In this document: positions 6,688 to 14,766 of the stretch, in pieces | Position numbering within the stretch: position 1 is the stretch's first letter | Layout: every line of letters begins with the position of its first letter | Source: CAZNLL01 sp964573885 | Lineage (GTDB): Bacteria; Desulfobacterota; DSM-4660; Desulfatiglandales; Desulfatiglandaceae | Length of the DNA: 18,501 nucleotides | Direction: 5' to 3' | Assembly (NCBI GenBank): GCA_964573885.1 | Contig: CAZNLL010000074.1 | Span: forward strand, 1 to 18,501 | Notes under the pieces: generated by a model | Database searches by the model: none | Seen by the model: the letters and a program-made list of their open reading frames with translations, nothing else | Told to the model about the DNA's origin: nothing | Made by a program: the position numbers and the translations under genes

Positions 6688-6736
6688 GGTGCCAGAGGAT
6701 CCGACAGCGGTCCCGAACCGGCCATTCGGAAGCACC
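6688..6736 (-). promoter_or_regulatory. Three-tier nested hairpin between tyrS and rpoH
   Basis: Three nested perfect helices share one axis: GGTGC (6688-6692) with GCACC (6732-6736), TCCGA (6700-6704) with TCGGA (6726-6730), and CGGT (6708-6711) with ACCG (6717-6720), closing a 5-nt loop. It begins 17 nt after the tyrS stop. In the minus-strand transcript a 7-nt asymmetric loop (6699-6693) reads UCCUCUG, which is Shine-Dalgarno-complementary. No U-run follows, so it looks more like a leader or processing element than a terminator. It does not fit a tRNA cloverleaf. Confidence 0.45.
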
Positions 6737-6753
6737 AGAACTGTAAAGGCCTC

Positions 6754-8013
6754 TCAATCCGTTTGTAGGGAAATCTTTGTGTATCTCTTCTTACCCGCCC
6801 TGATCAACAGGGAATCGTTTCTGAAGTCTTCTGCGTCAATGGCCTGGTCAAAGGCCTCAATTCTTTTGTCATTCACATATCCTCCGCCCTGGGCAATGAG
6901 GCGGCGGGCCTCCCCCCGGCTCTTGCACAGGCCGGCCTTTTCAAAAAGGATATAGGCCGGGATCCCTTTCTGCAACTCCCTTGCGCTGATCCGACATGTG
7001 GGAACCACCTCCGCCGAAAAACGGGCGGACAGACCCACCCTTTCTTCTATATCCGCGCTGAAAAGCCCCTTCGCCGCTTCCCGGGCCTCGTCCGCCTTAT
7101 CCTTTCCATGGCACAGCTTGGTGGTCTCATAGGCCAAGGCCTTTTTGGCCGCTCTGATCTCTTCCCCCTTCAGCCCCCCCAGTCTGTGCACTTCTTCCAT
7201 GGGCAACAGGGTAAAAAAGGCCAGAAATCGCGGCACATCCCGGTCATCCTGATTGATCCAATACTGGTAGTATTCATGGGGAGAGGTCAGTTCCGGGTCA
7301 AGCCAGATGGCGCCCTTATGGGTCTTTCCCATCTTTATGCCCGCAGAAGTCGTCAAAAGAGGAAAAGTCAGGGCGTGGACCGTTTCCCCTTCCAGACGCC
7401 GAATCAGGTCCGCCCCTGCCAGGATGTTGCCCCACTGATCGTTTCCGCCCATCTGGAGCCGACAATCGTAGTGTTTGAAAAGGTGCCAGTAATCATAGGC
7501 CTGCAGGAGCATATAGTTGAATTCGATAAAGTTGAGCCCTGTCTCCAGTCTTGCCCTGTAACTTTCCGCCGCCAGCATCCTGTTGACACTGAAATGACGG
7601 CCGATATCCCTTAAGAAATCAATGTATTTGAGGCTGGTGAGCCAGTCCGCATTGTTGACCATCACGGCCTCTCCCGGACCAAAACGGATAAAACGGGAAA
7701 GCTGTCTCTTCAAGGCCTCGCCGTTCTCATCCACCTCCTCCCGGGTCATCACCCGGCGCATTTCCGTTTTTCCGCTCGGGTCTCCCACCAGACCCGTCCC
7801 CCCCCCGATCACCGCCATGGGCCTGTGGCCCTCTCTCTGCATATGCACCAGGGCCATGATAGGCAGCAGACTACCCACATGAAAGCTCTTGGCCGTAGGG
7901 TCGAAGCCGATATAACAGGTAGTAGGGGTCCTCAAGAGGTCTCTGAGGAGTGCCTCATCCGTGGTTTGTTCGATAAAACCCCGTTCTTCAAATATCTGGA
8001 ATACGTTGCCCAC
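6754..8013 (-). CDS. tyrS: Tyrosyl-tRNA synthetase
   Basis: Cytoplasmic class Ic synthetase that charges tRNA-Tyr with tyrosine using ATP. The 419 residues match the usual bacterial length. The Rossmann catalytic domain holds the HIGH-type motif HVGS (45-48), GGGTGLVGDPSGK (70-82), the tyrosine-binding YMLLQAYDY (167-175) and QMGGNDQWGN (187-196), and the KMSKS-type loop KMGKT (227-231). A C-terminal S4 RNA-binding domain covers about 354-413. The GTG at 8013 has AGAGGA about 5 nt upstream, and no better start is present. The gene lies 65 nt after the rodZ-like gene and probably shares its transcript. No T-box or other leader is visible in that short gap. Confidence 0.96.
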   Translation of the reverse strand: MGNVFQIFEERGFIEQTTDEALLRDLLRTPTTCYIGFDPTAKSFHVGSLLPIMALVHMQREGHRPMAVIGGGTGLVGDPSGKTEMRRVMTREEVDENGEALKRQLSRFIRFGPGEAVMVNNADWLTSLKYIDFLRDIGRHFSVNRMLAAESYRARLETGLNFIEFNYMLLQAYDYWHLFKHYDCRLQMGGNDQWGNILAGADLIRRLEGETVHALTFPLLTTSAGIKMGKTHKGAIWLDPELTSPHEYYQYWINQDDRDVPRFLAFFTLLPMEEVHRLGGLKGEEIRAAKKALAYETTKLCHGKDKADEAREAAKGLFSADIEERVGLSARFSAEVVPTCRISARELQKGIPAYILFEKAGLCKSRGEARRLIAQGGGYVNDKRIEAFDQAIDAEDFRNDSLLIRAGKKRYTKISLQTD

Positions 8014-8078
8014 TCTGTTCCTCTAATCCTTTTTGTCCGGCCTTTTCCGGGGGGCATCCCTCCAGGGAAAAACACCGG

Positions 8079-9113
8079 CTATTGAGACGGGGAGGGGTCA
8101 TCAACCCCTCGGGGAAAGCGGAGGCGGACCACCTCCCCCCGCTCCCCTACTTTTCCGATCTCTTCCCCGTTGAATTCAAGCTGGATTCCTCCCGCATTTC
8201 CGATAAGCAGTTCAAAGCCCTTTTCACCCTTCCATTCGGGGTGACTCCCGGGCTGAAAAATGTATTCCTTGGGCTCCTTTCCATCCACCACGATCCTGAG
8301 CCAGGTCCTTTCCTTGACATGGGCCTTCAATACAAGCTCAGGGGGCACTTCCCGCTCCGGTGGACCAGAACTGACAGGGGTTGGAGCCTCCGCCACCACT
8401 TTGGGCTCCGGCTCAGCGGGGGGTCCCATGTCTGCAAGCTCTTCACCAGGGGCCATTTCCTTTTGTGGTAGATCCCCCCCTCCGGCCTTTTCCTCCCTTG
8501 GAGGCGGCTCTTCCGGGACCGAAGTCTCCACCCCCGGGGGTCTCGCCTCGGGTTCAGTCGCCACATCCGGTTCTTCACTCGGGACGGTTTGACCTTTCTC
8601 GGGTCCCTTTTTTACCGTTTCGCTTTCCGGGGCACGGGGCGCCGTGGAGCGCCTATCCGTGCCCGGATACCCCCTCCAAAGATAATAGGTCAAGGTCACA
8701 ATCAAGGCGAGGAGCACGGGTAGCCATAAGAGGCGAAGCCATAGCCTGCGTTTAGGGGGGCCCACAAGAGGCATAATGGGAGAAGATTCATCGGGCACGG
8801 CCTCCCGAAAAAGGTCCATGACCCTTGCCTCTTTGAGTCCAAGCGCGCGGGCGTAAGAACGGATAAAGCCCTTTACGAATCCCTGGGAGGGGAGCCGATC
8901 CCAGTCTTCCCCTTCAAGGGCCTCTATTATGTAAGGCCTAAGCCGAGTCCACTCCGAGACCTGCTCACGGCTAAAACCCTTTTTCTCCCTCTCCCTTCTC
9001 AAAAGGGTACCGATACCCGTCCCCCAGAGGGTTTCCTTTTCCGCCTCTGCCTCCCTTGCGCCCTCAACCAAAGTGGGCTGAGAGGCGGGGTCATGATGTG
9101 TATCTTGGGTCAT
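8079..9113 (-). CDS. rodZ: RodZ-like membrane protein: HTH, one TM helix, DUF4115
   Basis: A bitopic inner-membrane protein of the RodZ type, which links the MreB cytoskeleton to the cell-wall machinery. Domains in order over 344 residues: a short acidic N terminus, a cytoplasmic helix-turn-helix of the HTH_25 type (about 33-95, with LLRREREKKGFSREQVSE and GFVKGFIRSYARALGL), and a basic patch KRR (121-123) then one membrane helix (124-146). A long Pro/Glu-rich linker (150-258) leads to a periplasmic beta-rich DUF4115 domain (260-335, WLRIVVDGKEPKEYIFQPG). The positive-inside patch gives a cytoplasmic N terminus. The ATG at 9113 is only 12 nt after the surA stop and has a poor ribosome binding site, so coupling to surA translation is likely. 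Neighbours are periplasmic chaperones and tyrS, not the ispG/hisS genes that often flank rodZ. Confidence in the domain architecture is high; a demonstrated MreB role is inferred. Confidence 0.85.
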   Translation of the reverse strand: MTQDTHHDPASQPTLVEGAREAEAEKETLWGTGIGTLLRREREKKGFSREQVSEWTRLRPYIIEALEGEDWDRLPSQGFVKGFIRSYARALGLKEARVMDLFREAVPDESSPIMPLVGPPKRRLWLRLLWLPVLLALIVTLTYYLWRGYPGTDRRSTAPRAPESETVKKGPEKGQTVPSEEPDVATEPEARPPGVETSVPEEPPPREEKAGGGDLPQKEMAPGEELADMGPPAEPEPKVVAEAPTPVSSGPPEREVPPELVLKAHVKERTWLRIVVDGKEPKEYIFQPGSHPEWKGEKGFELLIGNAGGIQLEFNGEEIGKVGERGEVVRLRFPRGVDDPSPSQ

Positions 9114-9125
9114 CCTTGGCAGATC

Positions 9126-10094
9126 TCAAAAGATTATTTTCGTGTAGGCCTGTTTTCTTAACTCCTCAATCCACGCAGAATACTTCTTCTCCACCTCCTT
9201 GCGGTAAAGGATTTCATCAACCATATCTCGGACTTCTTCGAAAGGCCTTAAGCCGCCCCCGTATCTTTCCACCACCTTGATGAGTTGCAGGCCCGAGGGT
9301 CGCAAAATGGGATCGCTTACCTGCCCGGATTGTAGATTTTCAATAACCGCTTTGAGTTTCGGGTCCAGCTGGGCGACCTTGAATTCTCCCAGGTCCCCGC
9401 CTTCCTCGGCCCCGGGTCCGTCGGAGAATTCTTTGGCCAAAGCACCGAAATCCGCCCCTTCTCTAAGGCGGGAGAGGATTTCCTCGGCCTTGCGGCGAAG
9501 CGCATTTTCCCCTTCCCCGGGCTTCTGGCTCAAAAATATGGTGGCCAGCCGGACCGTCTCATCACTGGTGAATTCGTCCTTGTGTTCCTCATAGTACTGT
9601 CTCACCTTTTCATCGCTGACAATGATTTTGGATTTTACCTCAAAATTGAGGAGTTGCACCCGTTCCAGCTCTCCCCGGATCCTTTCCCGGTATTTCTCGT
9701 AACTGACCCCCTCCTTCTTAAGATTGGCGAGCAGTTCCTCCTGGGTCAGACCGTGCGCCTTTTTGACCCTTTCGACGGCTGCATCCACATCCTGGGGCGT
9801 GATCTTGATTTTTAATTCCTGGATCTTCTGGCTGGCAAGTTCCTCGTTGATCAAGAGGTCCAGGATACTTTGGCGCGCTTTAAGGTACTTGTCCTCATCC
9901 CTCATCTTGAGGGCTGCGGGATCCATGCCCGTCAGCTCTTTCATCTTGGTGTTCAGCTCATAAAGGGTGATCACGTCATCGTTCACAATGGCCACGACCC
10001 GGTTACAGATCTCAGCAGGGACCGGGTCCCACTGCCCGGAAATAACCGGAAAAAGGACCCCCATGAAAAGGATCAGAATTCTAAAGGCCTTCAT
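9126..10094 (-). CDS. surA: SurA-like periplasmic chaperone / parvulin peptidyl-prolyl isomerase
   Basis: A secreted chaperone that helps outer-membrane proteins cross the periplasm. The 322 residues comprise a signal peptide (hydrophobic 5-19, cleavage somewhere in 20-29) and a SurA N-terminal helical domain opening with NRVVAIVNDDVITLYEL (31-47). One parvulin domain follows (about 180-277, with FSDGPGAEEGGDLGEF at 223-238 and PILRPSGLQLIKV at 262-274). The C-terminal helix ends AYTKIIF, as in SurA. E. coli SurA (428 aa) has two parvulin domains; one is common in deltaproteobacteria. The ATG at 10094 is 3 nt after the preceding stop and uses a GGAG inside that gene, indicating tight coupling with the upstream paralogue. 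Whether the parvulin domain is catalytically active cannot be judged here. Confidence 0.88.
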   Translation of the reverse strand: MKAFRILILFMGVLFPVISGQWDPVPAEICNRVVAIVNDDVITLYELNTKMKELTGMDPAALKMRDEDKYLKARQSILDLLINEELASQKIQELKIKITPQDVDAAVERVKKAHGLTQEELLANLKKEGVSYEKYRERIRGELERVQLLNFEVKSKIIVSDEKVRQYYEEHKDEFTSDETVRLATIFLSQKPGEGENALRRKAEEILSRLREGADFGALAKEFSDGPGAEEGGDLGEFKVAQLDPKLKAVIENLQSGQVSDPILRPSGLQLIKVVERYGGGLRPFEEVRDMVDEILYRKEVEKKYSAWIEELRKQAYTKIIF

Positions 10095-10097
10095 TGA

Positions 10098-11069
10098 TTA
10101 CAGCTCCACGGTGTTCAACAACTCACGGTTCACTTTAACCCCCAAGCGGGTCCTGAGCTCCTTCAACCATTTTCTCAAAAACACCTCCCGCTTCTGGACC
10201 AAAAGCAAAGATTCGATCTGCCCATAGACCTCGGCAAGGTCTCTTATTCCCCCCTCTCTGACGGTCAGAAGCTGAAAGATATGGTATCCGTATGGGGTTT
10301 TGATGACCGGGCCGATCTTTCCCTGGGGGACGGAGAATAGCCCCTTCTCCATGGATTCCTCAAGGTGGGCCCGGGCCACCCAGCCCACGTGGCCTCCGTC
10401 CTGGGCCTCCGGGGCTGTAGAATAGCGCCTGGCCAGGACCTCCATGCCCTCACCACCTTGGAGGCGATTGAGCAGGTCTTCGGCCTGTGCTTTATCTTCA
10501 GTCACAATCTGTCTGAATCTTACCATTTCGGGGAAGGCGAATTCCTCCTGATGTGCCTCGAAGTACTGTTTTATCTCTTCATAACTGGGCGGAATAATGT
10601 TCTTTGTCACCTCGCCTACAATCTTTCTCACGAGCAGTTGATCTCTTAAGCGCTCCCTCCACCCTTCCGGCTCCACATACTCCCGAAGCAGGGCCTCCCT
10701 GAAGGTACGCTCCGTATGGCCCTCCCTGATCTCTTCAAGGTTGTCCTCAAGTTCCCTCTGGGACACACAAATCCCCTCTTCATGGGCATATTCCAAGATG
10801 AGATAATAATTGATGACCTGCTCAATAAGGGCGTCCTTCAATTCCTTGCCCCTGGCCACCTCCACTCCCCCATGAATGAATTCCACATCTCTTTTGAGCT
10901 CATGGGTGGTAATTTTCCTGGCGCCCACGGTGATAACCACATCCTTTTCAGCATGTCCAAAGGGATTGCAAGCGGCCAAAAGAAAGAGACCCCAAAAAAT
11001 CCATCCTATTCGGTTCCAGTATCTGAGCCTTTCTCTCATGCCCGTCCGGCCCCCCCAAAAACCCGTCAT
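10098..11069 (-). CDS. PpiC/SurA-family lipoprotein (parvulin peptidyl-prolyl isomerase)
   Basis: A lipid-anchored relative of SurA/PrsA, probably on the periplasmic face of a membrane. The 323 residues begin with a lipoprotein signal ending in the strong lipobox LAAC (Cys34). A SurA_N-like helical domain covers about 45-160. One parvulin domain covers about 182-270, with the YSTAPEAQDGGHVGW region (216-230) and YGYHIFQLL (260-268). A helical tail ends the protein. The ATG at 11069 gives the longest frame; the ATG at residue 11 (11039) would leave a more typical 24-residue lipoprotein signal, and neither has a convincing ribosome binding site. It is the first gene after the AT-rich gap and sits 3 nt before surA, so the two paralogues probably work on the same client proteins, one tethered and one soluble. 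It could alternatively be named PrsA-like. Confidence 0.85.
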   Translation of the reverse strand: MTGFWGGRTGMRERLRYWNRIGWIFWGLFLLAACNPFGHAEKDVVITVGARKITTHELKRDVEFIHGGVEVARGKELKDALIEQVINYYLILEYAHEEGICVSQRELEDNLEEIREGHTERTFREALLREYVEPEGWRERLRDQLLVRKIVGEVTKNIIPPSYEEIKQYFEAHQEEFAFPEMVRFRQIVTEDKAQAEDLLNRLQGGEGMEVLARRYSTAPEAQDGGHVGWVARAHLEESMEKGLFSVPQGKIGPVIKTPYGYHIFQLLTVREGGIRDLAEVYGQIESLLLVQKREVFLRKWLKELRTRLGVKVNRELLNTVEL

Positions 11070-11101
11070 GCCTTGCGGCCTATATGAGACCCAAATTATT
11101 T

Positions 11102-11129
11102 AAATTACCAGTAAGATTCGAAATTGCAA
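11102..11129 (-). promoter_or_regulatory. Promoter-like AT-rich segment ahead of the ppiC-surA-rodZ-tyrS unit
   Basis: The 124-nt gap after mfd contains an unusually AT-rich stretch. One reading on the minus strand is TTGCAA (11129-11124), a 16-nt spacer and TAATTT (11107-11102). Another is AATAAT with TTTCGA, 17 nt apart. No option is close to consensus in both boxes, so this marks a likely promoter zone, not a mapped promoter. Confidence 0.3.
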
Positions 11130-11143
11130 GCATATTTTTCGAA
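11117..11143. repeat. TTCGAA inverted repeat (possible operator)
   Basis: TTCGAAA (11117-11123) and TTTCGAA (11137-11143) are perfect 7-bp inverted arms around a 13-nt centre. The copies of TTCGAA start 21 nt apart, two helical turns, and each is itself palindromic. It overlaps the promoter-like segment of the downstream unit, which is the geometry of a dimer-binding operator. No regulator can be named. Confidence 0.35.
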
Positions 11144-11193
11144 CCGCCCCCTCATGGGGGAGCCATCCCCTTCATCGTTACCCGACACCGACC

Positions 11194-14100
11194 CTAATGG
11201 TCTTCTTGTTCCAGGCAAAGGCCCATGTCCTCCAAGATCCCCGCCACCTGTTTCAGGTCCCGGGGTAGGCTGAGGGGGCCGGTCCTGACCTGAAGCCGGT
11301 CTTTGGCCAAAAAGAGGAACCGATCCGGGGATGCCTTCACCAGCCGGATTAAGGCTGTGGGGTCCCTGTCCTCGGCCCGGGAAAAGGTGAGGATCAGACT
11401 TCTCTCTCCTATATCCAACCGATTCACACCCATCCCTTTGAGCACAAGCCGTATAGACATGAGAGAGAGGAGATTCTCCGCCTCCTCGGGCAGGGCACCG
11501 AAGCGATCTCGAATCTCTTCTACCATACCCTCCAGCTCCGCCTTTTCTCTAAGGCCGGAGAGCCTGCGGTAGAGATTCAATCTCAGGTCCGTATCAAGCA
11601 CATAGTCCCCAGGAAGAAAGGCGGGGAGATCCACATTGATTTCCGGATTGATCTCCTCATGCCATTCTTCTCCTTTGAGCTCGGAAACGGCCTGTTCAAG
11701 GAGTTTCAAATAGAATTCGTAACCTACCGCCGAGATATGCCCTGATTGTGAAAAACCGAGGATATTACCCCCGCCCCGGATCCTCAGGTCATGCATGGCC
11801 AGGTGGAGCCCTGCCCCTAGATTGGTAAAATCCAGGAGGGCCTTTAACCGCTTCTCCGCATCCCTGGTCATGACCGCCCCGTTTGAAAGAAGTAAATAGG
11901 CGTAAGCCTCTTCCTTGGCCCGCCCCACTCTCCCCCTGAGTTGATATATCTGGGCCAGTCCGAGGCGATCGACCTCATTAATGACAATGGTGTTGGCAGA
12001 GGGGATGTCAAGGCCGGACTCAATGATAGCGCTGCAAACCAGTATATCCACCTCCCTGTTCAAGAACCGCATCATGGTCCTTTCCAGATCCCTCTCCTTC
12101 ATCTGGCCGTGGGCCACGGCAAAACGGCCTTGCGGGAAAAGCCCCTTCAAATGCTCCGCCACAAGATCAATGGTCTGAACCCGGTTATGTACGAAGAAGA
12201 CCTGGCCCCCCCTGTCCAATTCATGTTGAAAGGCCCGAACAATAAGAGCGTCATCGTAAGGGCTAAGATAGGTCTGCACGGCAAGCCGGTCCTCAGGAGG
12301 CGTTTCAATAATGCTAAGGTCCCGGACCCCCATGAGAGACATTTGAAGGGTTCTCGGGACCGGCGTGGCTGTGATTGCCAACACATCCACCAAAGCCCGA
12401 TACCTCTTGAGGCTTTCCTTTTGCTTGACGCCGAAGCGTTGTTCTTCGTCAATCACCAGGAGCCCCAGGTCCCTGAATTCCACATCCTTTTGCAATATCC
12501 GGTGCGTCCCGATAAGGACATCAACCTTGCCCGAACGGAGCTTTCCCAGGACTTGGGTCTGGGCCGGCTTGGTCTTAAAGCGGCTCAAGATACCCACGTT
12601 GATCGCATAAGGTTCCATGCGCTGCCTGAAGGTCTCATAGTGTTGCTCGGCCAGAACGGTCGTGGGCACCAGCACAGCCACCTGTTTTCCATCGGAAACG
12701 GCCTTAAATGCCGCCCGAACCGCAACCTCGGTCTTTCCGAAGCCTACGTCTCCGCATACCAAGCGATCCATGGGACGCTCGGAGCCCATATCTTCCAGGA
12801 CCGCCTCAATGGCGCGGGTCTGATCACGGGTCTCTTCATGTTCAAAGGTGGCCTCAAATTCCCTGTAGTGGTGATCCGGTTGAGCAAAGCTGAATCCTTT
12901 TCGAGACCTGCGCAGGGCGTAGAGACTGACAAGCTGTTTGGCTATCCGCATGACCGAGTTTTTGGCCTTTTGTTTTGCCCGGATCCAGGAACGGCCTCCC
13001 AGCTGGTCCAGTGCCGGATTGCCATCATTGGCGCCCACATATTTTTGAAGGATGCTGATCCGATCCGCCGGAATGTATAGCCTGTCGTGGTGTGCGTATT
13101 CAATGATTACAAAGTCATTGGCCTTCTTTTGGATCTCCATCTTTGTAAGACCCTTGTAACGGCCCACCCCGTGGTCCTCATGAACCACCAGATCCCCCTC
13201 TTTTAGCTGACTGAAATCAGACCATTTCAGCCGGGCCTCCGCATCGGCCCGGCGCTCTCTGGACCGGGCCCTCTTGGGCCCGAAAATCTCGTCCTCACTG
13301 ATCACATAGAGACCCAGATCCGGCCAGACAAAACCTTTGAAAAGTCGGCCCAGACAGACACTCAAACCCGGTTTTTCAGGTATCTCGGCCCAGTTGTGGG
13401 CCACCTGGTCGGCATACACCCCGTAGTTCTCAAGGATTTCCTCCAGACGGCCCGCCTGCTGCTCGGTCCGGGTGGCCAGGACCACCCTGCCCCGGGCCTT
13501 GATCCAGTGGGAGATCTTCTCGGCCAAAGGGGCCATGGATACCCGTCCCTTGCCTTCAAGTCTTAGGTCCAAGGGTTCATCCATGTGAAGGGGACCCTTG
13601 ACGGCCATGATTTGCTCCGGCTCTCCCTCTGAATCCAGGGATAGCTCACTCAATTCCAGACACTGGCGCTCGTGCAGGCGTAAGCGCAGGTCTTGGAAGG
13701 GCACAAAGAGGTCCTCCACCTCAGGAAAGGGGACACCCTTTTCAGCCGCCTCCTTACGAAACCTTTCCACCTCCTCCTGAAATTTCGCCCCCATTTTCCG
13801 GCATACAGGTTCCAGTCGATGGGGCGAAAAAAGCGCAAACATGCCTTTTTCTGAGAGGTATTCAAAGAGGGTGCCTAAGACAGGATAGAAGTGGTTGAGC
13901 CAAGCCTCCTGTCCCGGAAAACGCATCCCCTGTTCAGACCGTCCGGGCAACCTGCCCAGGGATCTGGCCCTCTCCAGGCCCGACTCATCCATGATGACCT
14001 CTTTGGCGGGCACCAATACGGCCTCTCTCAAATGACTCTCGGATCTCTGGCTGAGGGGGTCAAAGGAACGAATGGATTCCAGGTGATCTCCCCAGAACTC

Positions 14101-14724
14101 CAGCCGAATGGGAAGGGTATAGAGGGGAGGATAGATGTCGATAACGCCTCCCCTCACAGAGTAGTCCCCCCGCTCTTCCACCAAAGAGACCCGATCATAC
14201 CCTCCGGCCTCAAGCCTTCGAAGGAAAGGGGCTCTCTCCACTTCCTCTCCGGCCTCCACATACTCGAGGGCATTGAGAAAGGCCTTCTTGGGCATGACCT
14301 TGAGGCACACAGCGTCCAGGCTGGTAATGATCACAGCGTTTTGATAGGCGGTGAGGGCATAAAGGGCCTCCAGACGGCTGTTCACCACCTCTTTATGGGG
14401 GCTGAGGCCCGTCAAAGGTGACAGGTCGTATGCCGGGAATGGGTAAAGCCGGCTGGCTGAGCCCTGATCTTCCCCCCCCTGATCCTGCATAAAAAAGCGA
14501 AGTTCCCTGTAAAGACGCTCGGATTCTTTCCGGCTGGGCAGGATCACCATGCAGGGTCTCTGGAGGTCCTTGAGGAACCGGGCCAGAAAATAGGACAGGG
14601 CGGATCCGCCCAGCCCGGTAACACGCATTGATCGAACCCCTTGGGTCACCCAACGCTTTAGTCGTAAAAAATGTTCATCTTCAAATTGCGGCATGGAAAA
14701 AACCCCAAACATCCACGGGATCAT
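11194..14724 (-). CDS. mfd: Transcription-repair coupling factor Mfd
   Basis: A DNA translocase that removes RNA polymerase stalled at lesions and recruits UvrA for repair. The frame encodes 1176 residues from the ATG at 14724; a GTG one codon earlier would add one, and residue numbers here count from that GTG. The N-terminal UvrB-like module (about 20-350) has the usual degenerate nucleotide site GLGGSALS (38-45). The RNA-polymerase-interacting CarD-like domain (about 506-566) holds GDLVVHEDHGVGRY. The superfamily 2 motor has Walker A GDVGFGKTE (659-667), the DEEQ box (760-763), ITATPVPRTLQMS (785-797) and motif VI QLRGRVGRA (929-937). The C-terminal TRCF domain spans about 1035-1140. AGGA sits 5 nt before the ATG but only 2 nt before the GTG, so I chose the ATG. 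An ATG at residue 12 is also possible. It probably ends the ftsH-to-mfd unit. Confidence 0.97.
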   Translation of the reverse strand: MIPWMFGVFSMPQFEDEHFLRLKRWVTQGVRSMRVTGLGGSALSYFLARFLKDLQRPCMVILPSRKESERLYRELRFFMQDQGGEDQGSASRLYPFPAYDLSPLTGLSPHKEVVNSRLEALYALTAYQNAVIITSLDAVCLKVMPKKAFLNALEYVEAGEEVERAPFLRRLEAGGYDRVSLVEERGDYSVRGGVIDIYPPLYTLPIRLEFWGDHLESIRSFDPLSQRSESHLREAVLVPAKEVIMDESGLERARSLGRLPGRSEQGMRFPGQEAWLNHFYPVLGTLFEYLSEKGMFALFSPHRLEPVCRKMGAKFQEEVERFRKEAAEKGVPFPEVEDLFVPFQDLRLRLHERQCLELSELSLDSEGEPEQIMAVKGPLHMDEPLDLRLEGKGRVSMAPLAEKISHWIKARGRVVLATRTEQQAGRLEEILENYGVYADQVAHNWAEIPEKPGLSVCLGRLFKGFVWPDLGLYVISEDEIFGPKRARSRERRADAEARLKWSDFSQLKEGDLVVHEDHGVGRYKGLTKMEIQKKANDFVIIEYAHHDRLYIPADRISILQKYVGANDGNPALDQLGGRSWIRAKQKAKNSVMRIAKQLVSLYALRRSRKGFSFAQPDHHYREFEATFEHEETRDQTRAIEAVLEDMGSERPMDRLVCGDVGFGKTEVAVRAAFKAVSDGKQVAVLVPTTVLAEQHYETFRQRMEPYAINVGILSRFKTKPAQTQVLGKLRSGKVDVLIGTHRILQKDVEFRDLGLLVIDEEQRFGVKQKESLKRYRALVDVLAITATPVPRTLQMSLMGVRDLSIIETPPEDRLAVQTYLSPYDDALIVRAFQHELDRGGQVFFVHNRVQTIDLVAEHLKGLFPQGRFAVAHGQMKERDLERTMMRFLNREVDILVCSAIIESGLDIPSANTIVINEVDRLGLAQIYQLRGRVGRAKEEAYAYLLLSNGAVMTRDAEKRLKALLDFTNLGAGLHLAMHDLRIRGGGNILGFSQSGHISAVGYEFYLKLLEQAVSELKGEEWHEEINPEINVDLPAFLPGDYVLDTDLRLNLYRRLSGLREKAELEGMVEEIRDRFGALPEEAENLLSLMSIRLVLKGMGVNRLDIGERSLILTFSRAEDRDPTALIRLVKASPDRFLFLAKDRLQVRTGPLSLPRDLKQVAGILEDMGLCLEQEDH

Positions 14725-14766
14725 CACCTTCCTGATTCTTTTTCCCCCGGGCCATCAAGAGGCCTT

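Noticed and set aside
6570..6753. A tRNA or other known structured RNA in the tyrS-rpoH gap
   Set aside because: No acceptor stem, T-arm motif GTTCGAATC or cloverleaf spacing can be found; the stems present are simple nested hairpins.
11147..11160. CCCCC-TCAT-GGGGG hairpin after mfd as an intrinsic terminator
   Set aside because: The stem is only 5 bp and is followed on the minus strand by CGGTTCGAAAAA, not a U-run. A transcription end after mfd is plausible but not shown by this.
11941..13080. A 379-codon open frame on the plus strand opposite mfd
   Set aside because: It lies wholly inside the conserved motor region of Mfd on the other strand; its composition is that of a codon shadow and it shows no domain motif.
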